Assembly (NCBI GenBank): GCA_021234155.1
Contig: JAJEKV010000106.1
Span: forward strand, 1,379,002-1,443,001
Source: Isoetes taiwanensis
Taxonomy: Eukaryota; Streptophyta; Lycopodiopsida; Isoetales; Isoetaceae
Reading direction: 5' to 3'
DNA: 64,000 bases
This document shows positions 1 to 12,537 of this stretch, piece by piece. Each line of letters begins with the position of its first letter. Position 1 is the first letter of the stretch. Position numbers and translations under genes: made by a program. The notes under the pieces were generated by a model, which did not search any database, had not been told where the DNA came from, and saw only the letters and a list, made by a program, of their open reading frames with translations.

Positions 1-59
1 ATCCTTTATGCTTATATTGTCCTTTTGTTGATGATGATGGATGGGCCATCCCTCGTGGT

Positions 60-3000
60 GGTAACCTCATTGTGGGGATGGAATTTCTCGCTGCCGCAAA
101 GGCAAATATTTATTGTGAAAAGCGAGAGGTTACCTTCAATGCAGCCAATGGAGCCCGGGTGACCACAGCAGGTAAACTAATTATTCCCACCATTCAGTGT
201 ATCTCATTACACCGGTTGGATATCAAAAAGTCTCAGATTGTTTGCATGATTCGACTTGCTTCAGTAGAAGCCAAGTCTAAACAAGACGAAGTTATTGATA
301 GCCTGCCTCTACCAATAGCAGTCGTTCTTCGGGAATACTATGACCTCTTTCCAGATGAAATTCATCGATTGCCCCATTTTAGAAGCGTGGAATGTGAAAT
401 TACCTTAAAATTAGGGACCAAGCCTACTAGTAAGGCTCCATACCGAATAGTACCTCTGAATTAACGGAGCTTAAGAAGCAGTTGCAGGAACTTCTTAAAT
501 TGGGCTTCATTCGACCAAGTTTGTCAACTTTTGGTGCCCCAATTCTCTTTGTCAACAATAAGGATGGTACTTTGAGAGTGTGCATTGATTATCGCCAACT
601 CAATAAGCACACCATTAAGAACCGGTATGCCTTGCCGCGTGCCGACGATCTAATGGATCAGTTACAGGGGGCTAAGTATTTTACGAAGATTGACCTTCGT
701 TCGGGATATCACCAGATTCGCATTAAGGAAGATGACATCCTAAGTCAGCATTTTAAGACCGTTATGGGCATTATGAATTCACAGTCATGCCATTTGACCT
801 AACTAATGCTCCAACGACATTCGTGAGGCTAATGAATAATGTCTTTCGTGAATATCTTGATGACTTTGTCATCATCTTCTTCGATGATATCCTCATATAC
901 AGTAAGACTTTAGAGGACCATGAGCATCATCTTCGGTTGGCCTTGCAGAAATTAAGACACCACCAACTTTATGCCAAATTCTCCAAGTGTCAGTTTGCAA
1001 CCACCAAGGTTGGCTACCTGGGACATATAGTGTCTGCAGAAGGCATAGCCATAGATCCAGCTAAGATTGAAGCAGTAAAGGATTGGCCAATTCCAACAAA
1101 TGTGTCCGAAGTTTGCAGCTTTCTAGGGTTGGCCAGATATTACCACAAGTTTGTGAAAGACTTTGCAAAACTCACCGCACCCTTAACGGACCTAACCAAG
1201 CATGAAAATGTTAAAGATTGGATGGCACATTGGAAAGACAAGGTCCAAGCTGGATTCCAAGCATTAAAGGATGCATTGACAACCGCCCTGGTTCTCACCT
1301 TGCCAGATCCTCAGAAGGACAAGTGGGTTGTCACGGATGCTAGCAAGATAGCTACCGGTGGAGTATTAAATGAGGAAGGTCGGGTAATCGCCTATGATTC
1401 TAGGAAGATGAATGATGCAGAGCAGCGATACCCCATGCATGACCAAGAATTGCTTGTGGTCGTGCGTGCCTTGCACATTTGGAGACATTATTTACTTGGA
1501 AGACGATTCCAATTGGATACAGATCACCAAAGTCTCCAATACATTTTCACGCAACCCCACCTCAATTTGAGGTAGCGACGGTGGATGGAGTTCCTCAAAG
1601 AGTATGATTTTGAAGTAATCTAAAAGTCAGGCAAGCATAATGTTGTTGCCGACGCACTTTTCAGACATCCATTAGTCACTCGGATGCATTGTAATGCCAT
1701 ATCCACACTCTCTAGTGAGTTTGGTAGCCAGATTCAACATACTCTTCCAGCAGATCCAGAATTTCAGGAGATATGGCAAAGTCTATCCAAGGAAGCCAGA
1801 ACAGATAAGGAGAGGGAGGCTTTCTGCCATTATAAAAAGGAGGGTGATCTCCTTTATTACAAGGATAAGTTATGTGTTCCCGAGACATCAGGAGTTCGCA
1901 AGCTCACTCTCCATGACACACATAACAGTTCTATAGCGGGGTATGTAGGATTTATGAAGACGTATTTTAAGATCCCCTCCAACTATTTTTGGCCAGGGAT
2001 GAAGAAATACATTGCTAAGTACATTAAGCAATGTCTGATATGTCAGCAAACAAAGGCAGAACAATTACGCATTCCGGGAGAATTGCAACCTCTAGATGTG
2101 CCTAATGCCAAATGGGAAGTTATTATCATGGATTTTATCGTGGGGCTTCCGCGTACTTTAAGGGGCTTTGATGTCTTAATGGTAGTGGTTGACAAGCTTT
2201 CAAAAATGGCACACTTTCTACCATGTCGTACCATCGACACTGCATTGGATACTGCCTTGTTGTTTACAAAGGAGGTATTTCGCCTTCATGGGATGCTCCG
2301 TACCATTATGTCGGACCGGGATCCTAAGTTTGTTAGTGCATTCTGGAAGGATTTCTTTAGCACTATTCAAACTAAGTTTGCCATGAGCACAGTTTATCAC
2401 GCACAGACGGATGGCCAAACAGAGCATATCAAATGCATAATCGAAGATATGCTGCGTAATTATGTTTGGAACAAGCAATCACAATGGGCGGATTATATCC
2501 ATTTGGTGGAATTTGCCTATAACAGCACTAGAATGTCTCCTTTCATGATCAATTATGGATATCAATGCCTCACTCCAGACACGTGGCATAATCCAGTTTC
2601 CAAGGTGGAAGTGTCTCAACAATTGCTCAGTTCGGCCTCCGTGCCTTCTGGACTTCTTCCTTGGTGGTCGCAGAAAGACCCCGCCGTGCGACGAAACTTG
2701 GTAAGCCCCCATAAAACCATTGACTTTGGAAAATAAGTCAATGATTCTATATATAGACCGAAGCGGCTCATTTTTTCATGTTTGCAAAGCTCAAACAAAG
2801 ATGGGGCCAAGCCCATAAAGGAAAGCCGTTCATAGATTAAAAAACAGGAATCTAACGCTTCATCTACTGCTACTCGTTCCAATTGTTCATCGTGATGCAA
2901 GCACTAGTTGAAGAAGTCCGAGCATATTGCTTGACAGAAGAGCCTTGTCGACCGACATCGGACACCACGAGAATTTCAGGTTGGTGACTCCGTATAGTTG

Positions 3001-3415
3001 AAGATTAAGGTGAAGTAGGCCAAACTTAAAATTGGCAATTGTAAGAAGCCTGCACCTAGATGGGCGGGACCTTTCGAGATAACCGAAAGGATAGCTTCTC
3101 AAGTCTACCGGCTGAATCTACTCGCGCATTTGAATATCCATAAAATTTTTCATGTAAGTCTTCTCAAAAAGCATGACCCTGATCCAAAAGAGATTCTTGA
3201 CCTACCAACACTTCTGGAAATGGCCGAGGATCAATTGGAGATTGTGCCTGAAGCTCTTCTTGATCGCGCATATAAACAAACCCGCCAAACTCAAATCTTG
3301 CAATACCTAGTTTAGTGGGAGCACTTACCCACAGAAGACGCAACATGGGTTTTCAAAGCGGATTTGGATAAGACTTACCCAAACTTTATGCGAGAATGCC
3401 AGGGCTGAACCATTC
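60..3415 (+). pseudogene. Chromovirus pol remnant, copy 1 (RT, RNase H, integrase, chromodomain)
   Basis: Decayed polyprotein reading in several frames. 72-464 covers the protease end and linker ([16 protein letters not shown]). 482-802 is the RT fingers ([27 protein letters not shown]). 787-1575 holds the RT palm with FFDDIL and the RNase H start ([10 protein letters not shown]). 1684 to about 2636 is integrase with the zinc-binding CLICQQTK, MDFIVGLP, SDRDPKF and DGQTEH. 3130-3410 is the chromodomain remnant. Frameshifts lie near 462 and 750. In-frame stops at 1573 (TAG) and 1621 (TAA) interrupt RNase H. Sequence from about 2640 to 3130 is scrambled. Translated sequence is clearly related to the complete element at 48191-61299, but from another family. 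It cannot make a working polyprotein. Confidence 0.9.
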
Positions 3416-3963
3416 AAGATGCGATCAACTCCAACCCTAAGGGTAAGCATGGTGTTATGGGTACGACAGGGATCATATGAGAGCGATCCGACAAGGATCA
3501 TTTCAGGGGTTGGGTTACATGCATCTTAGGTGAAAAAATGGGCATATAGGCATTCATGATAGGACGCATTCATCTGCGGCTATAATAGGGATATGGCCAT
3601 TCCTTACACCGAGACGACATGCAAGCCTTAGGCGTGATAGGATCCCTGCATTCATATTTCTTTTACTTTAAGGGGGGTAGTCCCTTCAACCACAATACTT
3701 AATTATGTTGTAAATACTGATGTACTCTACTTCTGCAGGCTAGCAAGGCGTATTGACGTACTGCAGAAGATCCTAGGCTTCAGTTTGGGGGGCCACCTCT
3801 TGTATTTAAAACTTTGTGTGATCATTGCACTCTTAAGTTATTATTGTCGTTCAACAAGTATATATAATTTTGCGTTGCTTTCAATAAATAAGAGTTATCT
3901 GCTATAATTTCATTGTCTATTAACCCTAATGCTGAGGACAGCATTAATCCAAGTGGGGGAGAA
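3416..3963 (+). other. 3' untranslated region and polypurine tract of family-1 element
   Basis: Non-coding sequence between chromodomain and LTR. It ends in the purine-rich AAGTGGGGGAGAA (3951-3963) directly before the LTR start TGTGGCAT, the expected position for plus-strand priming. A second G-run (AAGGGGGG, about 3670) lies upstream. No gene seen. Confidence 0.7.
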
Positions 3964-5487
3964 TGTGGCATTCCGGGTATTTATACGATGTACGTATGCA
4001 TACTATGACACGTCACCAGTATCTAACTAGACCTCTAAGGGTCAATAGGGGATAATGTGGATTCACCTAAAAGAGATTTTATTAGCTATACTAAAAATAT
4101 AAGTGGATAAATAACTTAATTACAATAATTAGGTTATAATTAGCTAACTGAACCAATAGGAAAATGCCACCTGGCCCAAATTGATAAGCCAAGTGGGACT
4201 TGCCAAATTGAGAGGAGAAATCGGGGTCCTACCCCCATTTTTGCCCCAAATTCGAATTGGAAAAGAAGAGAGCCAGAGCAGCTATCAATTCTTGTAACAT
4301 ACCTGAAGAATGGATGCTTTCTGAGATAATGGGTCCAGCCAAGAGACTGATTAGTCCTTAGATAGCTTGTATTTCCGCTAACACTTCTTTGAATAGATGA
4401 AATGGTTTGATTCTCTCTTTATATGTTATTATGATGATGATGGATATTTTGATGGTGTTTATATTCTTCTTTCTGCTCCTTCTGTGTATTGGGGGTTAAG
4501 GGAAGGGTAGAGACCTAAAAGCTTCCTAGAACTAAGATGTTTCTAGCTAGAACCCTTAAACCCAATAATTGCGACTTGTGCGCAAGAGCTCACCTGGCTG
4601 TGGAAGCTATCTCGTGGTTCGGCATCAGACAATGAGCACAATGGTGAAACGGGGGTGGAGTCTTGCCTAGCGTGGCTACAAGACTCCTACATTGTGCTAG
4701 GCTTATAGCCGGTCCTCGCGGTGGGGCCGGGTATAGGCCCGACACCTCCTAGGTCACGGGAGCGTGCCTATATAGAGGTCCTGGGCTCGATGGGCACGCC
4801 TAGCAATCCATGGATTTTGGGGGGTTCCAGTCGGGTACGGCTGCATGTGCATTTAGTGGCACGTAGCCTCTAGCACATCTAGGGATCCCTTTTGTTCCGG
4901 GAGGGGACACTTCCCTGATCTGCCTCATTGGACCGTGGAGATGCAACCCGGAGTAGTCGCATACGGTGATTCCATGAGATTGCGTCTCCAGAAGGCTACA
5001 ATCATGCCATAGTATGTTTTAGCCTATTTGTAAAGTGTGCACAGGAGGGGCGGATGGAGTGGACTACCCTAGCCATTGTCTTATGCCAGCCAACGCCATG
5101 TTATACTCCTGTTTGCTGGTATCTTGAGACCCTGGCCATCAGTCGACCACATGGAATCTGAGCCCAGGGTAGCCCCATGTCTTAATGTGTTACTTATATC
5201 CTTTATGCTTATATTGTCCTTTTGTTGATGATGATGGATGGGCCACCCCTCGTGGTAATATATTATTTAGCATGATTGTTGTATGCTAACATGTATGTAC
5301 GCTTCCGCTGTATAGGATTCCCATAGAGGACATGGGACGAATGACACCTGCTCCTTGCCCGGACGCTTGGCCATCCCAAGTGGTCCGAGTATGATGGAGA
5401 GCCCTACTATGGTGATGTAGTCGCCACGAGAGGGGAATTCCCGTCTTTATACGATGGGAGCATCGTATAGATTCTGGGAGCTTCACA
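3964..5487 (+). repeat. Family-1 LTR (3' LTR, copy 1)
   Basis: The LTR runs from TGTGGCAT to GCTTCACA (TG...CA ends), 1524 bp, immediately after the polypurine tract. It shares blocks with the family-2 LTR: a GTAGAGACCTAAA block, a CACAGGAGGGGCGGATGGAGT block, and ACGCTTCCGC near the end. A TATATAGA motif near 4770 is a candidate core promoter. Its last 40 bp contain an inverted repeat (see 5449-5468). Confidence 0.75.
5449..5468 (+). promoter_or_regulatory. LTR-end inverted repeat, family 1
   Basis: ATACGATG-GGAG-CATCGTAT, a perfect 8-bp stem with a 4-base loop, lies 19 bp before the LTR end. The family-2 LTR has the equivalent stem with a paired change (ATACGGTG/CACCGTAT), so pairing was kept while sequence changed. 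Confidence 0.7.
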
Positions 5488-5666
5488 ACATCAGAAGTTA
5501 CATTGCAGGTACATATCGTTTTTCTTGTCTGGTCGTGGTCAATCTCTACCATCTCAAGTTCTCAGCTGCCCTTGAGTTGCACCATGTTGATTTCTGTTTA
5601 TCCTACTGAGCCTTCTTCCTAAGCATCTTAGCAAAGTCATGGCATGTTTTGCCTTGTTCTTCTTTT

Positions 5667-6719
5667 CTAGCTTATGCATAATCCTTTTGTAAAACCATTG
5701 ACACATTTGTTGCAATGAGTTATCGCATCTCCTCGGTGTTGAGTGAACCTAAAGAAAGCATTCTTAGCTTGTCTATGTGATTTTTCCATTCCTTGCATAT
5801 TCCCTTTTCCCAAACACCCATACTCCTTTGCAAACCATAGACTATGGGCTTGAAGTATATGGATAGACTGAGTAATATTACATTCTCCCCATGCTTCTAT
5901 AAACGACTTAGTGAAATCAACAACCTTTGATTTGAATAAATCCAACTTACCACCACCCACCATTTTCTTCTCTCCCAGTAAATTCACAAGAATGCCAAAA
6001 TTCCTCCATGCCTTTGCCTTTTTAATCCTTGTCCTCCCACGCGAAGTGATGTCATCTACAGCTGCCCAGTCTTTGTAACCCTTCCACCTTCCAGATGGCA
6101 AGGTTCTGTTCTTACGTAATTTAGTGCAAGGTAGAAATCTTTTTACTTTCATCCTACCCATCAATGGCTTGCATGGTACCTTACCTCCCCTCTTAGGATC
6201 TTGAAGTATTTTATAGTTACCTCCATGAAGATCAATGTCAGATTGTACCTTTTTCACATATTTCATGCAACTTTCTCCAACTGATTGAAGGGATTTATTG
6301 TAGGCAAAAAGAATATGCATGTATACCATCTTGTCAATCTTTCTTAAAAAAGCATGTAGAGCACATATATGCACTCTCTTCTTCAAAGCAATTCCAAGGA
6401 CAAGAATCAATTCTTTATTTTCCTTATCTCGTATTGGATCAGTATCTCGAGAGCACTCCAAAATACTCTTTCTTTTCCTATTCTGATCTACCCTAGCATA
6501 CAAACAATATGGGCATGCGTGAGTAGTCTTACGAGATCCATGCTTCACGTTGTGCAAACACTTGATTGTCCTTAAATCAGCACTAAAATGCCATTCCATC
6601 TCGTAATCACCATAGCCAGGAACGTTTAGCTTCTCTCCAACTCCATGAGTAGCAATCAAAGTAGGAATAAGTGTCTGCAGAAAGATCCATCGAAGAACAC
6701 CATAATTTTCTTCAGGCAC
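5667..6719 (-). CDS. Transposase-like protein, unclassified, copy 1
   Basis: Open 350-residue frame antisense to the neighbouring LTR element and starting 180 bp beyond its LTR. It has a CPYC motif after a basic, His-containing stretch (residues about 65-80). A Leu/His-rich segment follows (HICALHAFLRKIDK, about 117-130). The C-terminal part reads HILQAHSLWFAKEYGCLG, then GMEKSHRQAKNAFFRFTQHRGD. The last block recalls the ending of uncharacterised transposon proteins with an RNase-H-like fold, in which the Glu of the GMEK-type motif is a candidate catalytic acid. That assignment is from memory of the pattern. The reading starts just after a TTTTTTAG that could be a splice acceptor, so an upstream exon may exist. 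Identical in arrangement to 12538-13590. Confidence 0.5.
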   Translation of the reverse strand: MPEENYGVLRWIFLQTLIPTLIATHGVGEKLNVPGYGDYEMEWHFSADLRTIKCLHNVKHGSRKTTHACPYCLYARVDQNRKRKSILECSRDTDPIRDKENKELILVLGIALKKRVHICALHAFLRKIDKMVYMHILFAYNKSLQSVGESCMKYVKKVQSDIDLHGGNYKILQDPKRGGKVPCKPLMGRMKVKRFLPCTKLRKNRTLPSGRWKGYKDWAAVDDITSRGRTRIKKAKAWRNFGILVNLLGEKKMVGGGKLDLFKSKVVDFTKSFIEAWGECNITQSIHILQAHSLWFAKEYGCLGKGNMQGMEKSHRQAKNAFFRFTQHRGDAITHCNKCVNGFTKGLCIS

Positions 6720-7106
6720 CTAAAAAACCCCTATCCATCAGTGTGATCCTCTGACTCAATAGAGCCTTCATCATTAACAGAACTTGACAATGCTCCATTC
6801 ATTAGTGTCAAGGACACCTTTCATATTTCTCACCTTTGATGAGTGCCATCTCATCCAACCTTATTCCATACATGATGGCGATGGGCGATCTAGCAATTCT
6901 CAAGTACGTTTGTTCATCCTCACTTTCTTTTCACATATTGCATTTGCAAACTGCAGCCACATTCCTGAGTGCTGCTATCCGGTACGGAGTTTCAATGGTC
7001 ACTCTTAGAAAGTAAGGGGTAGCAGCGAGAGGATGGTGACTACTAGGCTTCAAGGAGGAGAATAACCATCAGGATATCTATCATTTTGTAACTTATGAAT
7101 GACAAG
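6720..7106. other. Non-coding end of duplication unit 1
   Basis: Sequence upstream of the antisense transposase-like gene. A short acidic minus-strand stretch (SIESEDHTDG, about 6735-6765) could be the end of a preceding exon. No terminal inverted repeat recognised. Confidence 0.4.
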
Positions 7107-10100
7107 TCTCAGATTGTTTGCATGATTCGACTTGCTTCAGTAGAAGCCAAGTCTAAACAAGACGAAGTTATTGATAGCCTGCCTCTACCAATAGCAGTCG
7201 TTCTTCGGGAATACTATGACCTCTTTCCAGATGAAATTCATCGATTGCCCCATTTTAGAAGCGTGGAATGTGAAATTACCTTAAAATTAGGGACCAAGCC
7301 TACTAGTAAGGCTCCATACCGAATAGTACCTCTGAATTAACGGAGCTTAAGAAGCAGTTGCGGGAACTTCTTAAATTGGGCTTCATTCGACCAAGTTTGT
7401 CAACTTTTGGTGCCCCAATTCTCTTTGTCAACAATAAGGATGGTACTTTGAGAGTGTGCATTGATTATCGCCAACTCAATAAGCACACCATTAAGAACCG
7501 GTATGCCTTGCCGCGTGCCGACGATCTAATGGATCAGTTACAGGGGGCTAAGTATTTTACGAAGATTGACCTTCGTTCGGGATATCACCAGATTCGCATT
7601 AAGGAAGATGACATCCTAAGTCAGCATTTCAGACACGTTATGGGCATTATGAATTCACAGTCATGCCATTTGACCTAACTAATGCTCCAACGACATTCGT
7701 GAGGCTAATGAACAATGTCTTTCGTGAATATCTTGATGACTTTGTCATCATCTTCTTCGATGATATCCTCATATACAGTAAGACTTTAGAGGACCATGAG
7801 CATCATCTTCGGTTGGCCTTGCAGAAATTAAGACGCCACCAACTTTATGCCAAATTCTCCAAGTGTCAGTTTGCAACCACCAAGGTTGGCTACCTGGGAC
7901 ATATAGTGTCTGCAGAAGGCATAGCCATAGATCCAGCTAAGATTGAAGCAGTAAAGGATTGGCCAATTCCAACAAATGTGTCCGAAGTTTGCAGCTTTCT
8001 AGGGTTGGCCAGATATTACCACAAGTTTGTGAAAGACTTTGCAAAACTCGCCGCACCCTTGACGGACCTAACCAAGCATGAAAATGTTAAAGATTGGATG
8101 GCACATTGGAAAGACAAGGTCCAAGCTGGATTCCAAGCATTAAAGGATGCATTGACAACCGCCCTGGTTCTCACCTTGCCAGATCCTCAGAAGGACAAGT
8201 GGGTTGTCACGGATGCTAGCAAGATAGCTACCGGTGGAGTATTAATGCAGGAAGGTCGGGTAATCGCCTATGATTCTAGGAAGATGAATGATGCAGAGCA
8301 GCGATACCCCATGCATGACCAAGAATTGCTTGTGGTCGTGCGTGCCTTGCACATTTGGAGACATTATTTACTTGGAAGACGATTCCAATTGGATACAGAT
8401 CACCAAAGTCTCCAATACATTTTCACGCAACCCCACCTCAATTTGAGGTAGCGACGGTGGATGGAGTTCCTCAAAGAGTATGATTTTGAAGTAATCTAAA
8501 AGTCAGGCAAGCATAATGTTGTTGCCGACGCACTTTTCAGACATCCATTAGTCACTCGGATGCATTGTAATGCCATATCCACACTCTCTAGTGAGTTTGG
8601 TAGCCAGATTCAACATACTCTTCCAGCAGATCCAGAATTTCAGGAGATATGGCAAAGTCTATCCAAGGAAGCCAGAACAGATAAGGAGAGGGAGGCTTTC
8701 TGCCATTATAAAAAGGAGGGTGATCTCCTTTATTACAAGGATAAGTTATGTGTTCCCGAGACATCAGGAGTTCGCAAGCTCACTCTCCATGACACACATA
8801 ACAGTTCTATAGCGGGGTATGTAGGATTTATGAAGACGTATTTTAAGATCCCCTCCAGCTATTTTTGGCCAGGGATGAAGAAATACATTGCTAAGTACAT
8901 TAAGCAATGTCTGATATGTCAGCAAACAAAGGCAGAACAATTACGCATTCCGGGAGAATTGCAACCTCTAGATGTGCCTAATGCCAAATGGGAAGTTATT
9001 ACCATGGATTTTATCGTGGGGCTTCCGCGTACTTTAAGGGGCTTTGATGTCTTAATGGTAGTGGTTGACAAGCTTTCAAAAATGGCACACTTTCTACCAT
9101 GTCGTACCATCGACACTGCATTGGATACTGCCTTGTTGTTTACAAAGGAGGTATTTCGCCTTCATGGGATGCTCCGTACCATTATGTCGGACCGGGATCC
9201 TAAGTTTGTTAGTGCATTCTGGAAGGATTTCTTTAGCACTATTCAAACTAAGTTTGCCATGAGCACAGTTTATCACGCACAGACGGATGGCCAAACAGAG
9301 CATATCAAATGCATAATCGAAGATATGCTGCGTAATTATGTTTGGAACAAGCAATCACAATGGGCGGATTATATCCATTTGGTGGAATTTGCCTATAACA
9401 GCACTAGAATGTCTCCTTTCATGATCAATTATGGATATCAATGCCTCACTCCAGACACGTGGCATAATCCAGTTTCCAAGGTGGAAGTGTCTCAACAATT
9501 GCTCGTTCGCCTCCGTGCCTTACGGACTTCTTCCTTGGTGGTGTGAAAGACCCAGCCGTAATTTAAACTTGGTAAGCCCCCATAAAACCATTGACTTTGG
9601 AAAATAAGTCAATGATTCTATATATAGACCGAAGCGGCTCATTTTTTCATGTTTGCAAAGCTCAAACAAAGATGGGGCCAAGCCCATAAAGGAAAGCCGT
9701 TCATAGATTAAAAAACAGGAATCTAACGCTTCATCTACTCGCTACTCGTTCCAATTGTTCATCATTGATGCAAGCACTAGTTGAAGAAGTCCGAGCATAT
9801 TGCTTGTGAAGAGCCTTGTCGGCCGACATCCGGACACCACGAGAATTTCAGGTTGGTGACTCCGTATAGTTGAAGATTAAGGTGAAGTAGGCCAAACTTA
9901 AAATTGGCAATTGTAAGAAGCCTGCACCTAGATGGGCGGGACCTTTCGAGATAACCGAAAGGATAGCTTCTCAAGTCTACCGGCTGAATCTACTCGCGCA
10001 TTTGAAGATCCATAAAATTTTTCATGTAAGTCTTCTCAAAAAGCATGACCCTGATCCAAAAGAGATTCTTGACCTACCAAATACTGTTTTGTGGTCGAGG

Positions 10101-10290
10101 ATCAATTGGAGATTGTGCCTCAAGCTCTTCCTTTGATTCGCCAAGATATAAACAAAACCCGCCCAAACTCAAATCTTGCAATACCAGTCAGTATACCACC
10201 CAATTTAAGACGAACATGGTTTTCAAAGTTTTATTTGGATAAGACTTACCCAAACTTTTATGAAATGCTGTGGCTCTAAACTTATCTTGG
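7107..10290 (+). pseudogene. Chromovirus pol remnant, copy 2
   Basis: Second copy of the family-1 pol, beginning in the protease-RT linker. It repeats the same frame breaks: stop near 7338, shift near 7630, TAG at 8449, TAA at 8497, and integrase to about 9510. Shared lesions show that decay preceded the duplication. Small differences exist: MQEGRV at about 8245 where copy 1 has NEEGRV, and a shorter, altered integrase end near 9505-9560. The chromodomain part (10000-10290) is more scrambled than in copy 1. Not functional. Confidence 0.9.
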
Positions 10291-10835
10291 CGATGCGATC
10301 AACCCAACCCTAAGGGTACATGGTGTTATGTTTCCATGTGGATCATATGAGAGCCGATCCCATGGGCGATCATTTCAGGGGTTGGGTTACATGCATCTTA
10401 GGTGAAAAAATGGGCATATAGGCATTCATGATAGGACGCATTCATCTGCGGCTATAATAGGGATATGGCCATTCCTTACACCGAGACGACATGCAAGCCT
10501 TAGGCGTGATAGGATCCCTGCATTCATATTTCTTTTACTTTAAGGGGGGTAGTCCCTTCAACCACAATACTTAATTATGTTGTAAATACTGATGTACTCT
10601 ACTTCTGCAGGCTAGCAAGGCGTATTGACGTACTGCAGAAGATCCTAGGCTTCAGTTTGGGGGGCCACCTCTTGTATTTAAAACTTTGTGTGATCATTGC
10701 ACTCTTAAGTTATTATTGTCGTTCAACAAGTATATATAATTTTGCGTTGCTTTCAATAAATAAGAGTTATCTGCTATAATTTCATTGTCTATTAACCCTA
10801 ATGCTGAGGACAGCATTAATCCAAGTGGGGGAGAA

Positions 10836-12358
10836 TGTGGCATTCCGGGTATTTATACGATGTACGTATGCATACTATGACACGTCACCAGTATCTAACT
10901 AGACCTCTAAGGGTCAATAGGGGATAATGTGGATTCACCTAAAAGAGATTTTATTAGCTATACTAAAAATATAAGTGGATAAATAACTTAATTACAATAA
11001 TTAGGTTATAATTAGCTAACTGAACCAATAGGAAAATGCCACCTGGCCCAAATTGATAAGCCAAGTGGGACTTGCCAAATTGAGAGGAGAAATCGGGGTC
11101 CTACCCCCATTTTTGCCCCAAATTCGAATTGGAAAAGAAGAGAGCCAGAGCAGCTATCAATTCTTGTAACATACCTGAAGAATGGATGCTTTCTGAGATA
11201 ATGGGTCCAGCCAAGAGACTGATTAGTCCTTAGATAGCTTGTATTTCCGCTAACACTTCTTTGAATAGATGAAATGGTTTGATTTTCTCTTTATATGTTA
11301 TTATGATGATGATGGATATTTTGATGGTGTTTATATTCTTCTTTCTGCTCCTTCTGTGTATTGGGGGTTAAGGGAAGGGTAGAGACCTAAAAGCTTCCTA
11401 GAACTAAGATGTTTCTAGCTAGAACCCTTAAACCCAATAATTGCGACTTGTGCGCAAGAGCTCACCTGGCTGTGGAAGCTATCTCGTGGTTCGGCATCAG
11501 ACAATGAGCACAATGGTGAAACGGGGGTGGAGTCTTGCCTAGCGTGGCTACAAGACTCCTACATTGTGCTAGGCTTATAGCCGGTCCTCGCGGTGGGGCC
11601 GGGTATAGGCCCGACACCTCCTAGGTCACGGGAGCGTGCCTATATAGAGGTCCTGGGCTCGATGGGCACGCCTAGCAATCCATGGATTTTGGGGGGTTCC
11701 AGTCGGGTACGGCTGCATGTGCATTTAGTGGCACGTAGCCTCTAGCACATCTAGGGATCCCTTTTGTTCCGGGAGGGGACACTTCCCTGATCTGCCTCAT
11801 TGGACCGTGGAGATGCAACCCGGAGTAGTCGCATACGGTGATTCCATGAGATTGCGTCTCCAGAAGGCTACAATCATGCCATAATATGTTTTAGCCTATT
11901 TGTAAAGTGTGCACAGGAGGGGCGGATGGAGTGGACTACCCTAGCCATTGTCTTATGCCCCATAGCGCCATGTTATACTCATTTCTTTGGTATCTTGAGA
12001 CCCTGGCCATCAGTCGACCACATGGAATCTGAGCCCAGGGTAGCCCCATGTCTTAATGTGTTACTTATATCCTTTATGCTTATATTGTCCTTTTGTTGAT
12101 GATGATGGATGGGCCACCCCTCGTGGTAATATATTATTTAGCATGATTGTTGTATGCTAACATGTATGTACGCTTCCGCGGTATAGGATTCCTATAGAGG
12201 ACATGGGACGAATGACACCTGCTCCTTGCCCGGACGCTTGGCCATCCCAAGTGGTCCGAGTATGATGGAGAGCCCTACTATGGTGATGTAGTCGCCACGA
12301 GAGGGGAATTCCCGTCTTTATACGATGGGAGCATCGTATAGATTCTGGGAGCTTCACA
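10836..12358 (+). repeat. Family-1 LTR, copy 2
   Basis: TGTGGCAT to GCTTCACA, 1523 bp, the duplicate of 3964-5487, preceded by the same polypurine tract. It carries the same inverted repeat ATACGATG/CATCGTAT at 12320-12339. It is a product of the segmental duplication, not an independent insertion, because flanks on both sides are duplicated too. Confidence 0.8.
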
Positions 12359-12537
12359 ACATCAGAAGTTACATTGCAGGTACATATCGTTTTTCTTGTC
12401 TGGTCGTGGTCAATCTCTACCATCTCAAGTTCTCAGCTGCCCTTGAGTTGCACCATGTTGATTTCTGTTTATCCTACTGAGCCGTCTTCCTAAGCATCTT
12501 AGCAAAGTCATGGCATGTTTTGCCTTGTTCTTCTTTT

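Larger units (their letters stand above)
1..5487 (+). mobile_element. Ty3/gypsy chromovirus family 1, copy 1, internally deleted
   Basis: Bases 1-59 match the LTR interior at about 5198-5257. The sequence then passes directly into the end of the protease region (GMEFL). LTR-to-protease fusion means that primer binding site, gag and most of protease are gone. RT, RNase H, integrase and a chromodomain follow, then a polypurine tract (AAGTGGGGGAGAA) and a 3' LTR at 3964-5487. Domain order PR-RT-RH-INT-chromodomain is that of chromoviruses. No complete 5' LTR or target-site duplication is visible. Confidence 0.85.
231..7106. repeat. Tandem duplication, unit 1 (6876 bp)
   Basis: The segment beginning TCTCAGATTG at 231 is repeated head to tail from 7107, with offset 6876 bp in the first part and 6871-6872 bp further on. 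The unit carries most of a decayed chromovirus pol, its 3' LTR and an antisense transposase-like gene. At the junction the left context (GACAAGT) and right context (AAGTCTC) share AAGT, a 4-bp microhomology. The repeats look nearly identical except for a few short dense patches of difference. Confidence 0.95.

Noticed and set aside
5286-5552. 88-residue minus-strand ORF, also at 12157-12423
   Set aside because: It lies in the LTR end, has no motif, and its open frame is explained by composition.
10836-12358. Two family-1 LTRs (3964 and 10836) as the two ends of one element
   Set aside because: Both are followed by the same transposase-like gene and preceded by the same pol sequence, so they are copies made by the segmental duplication.
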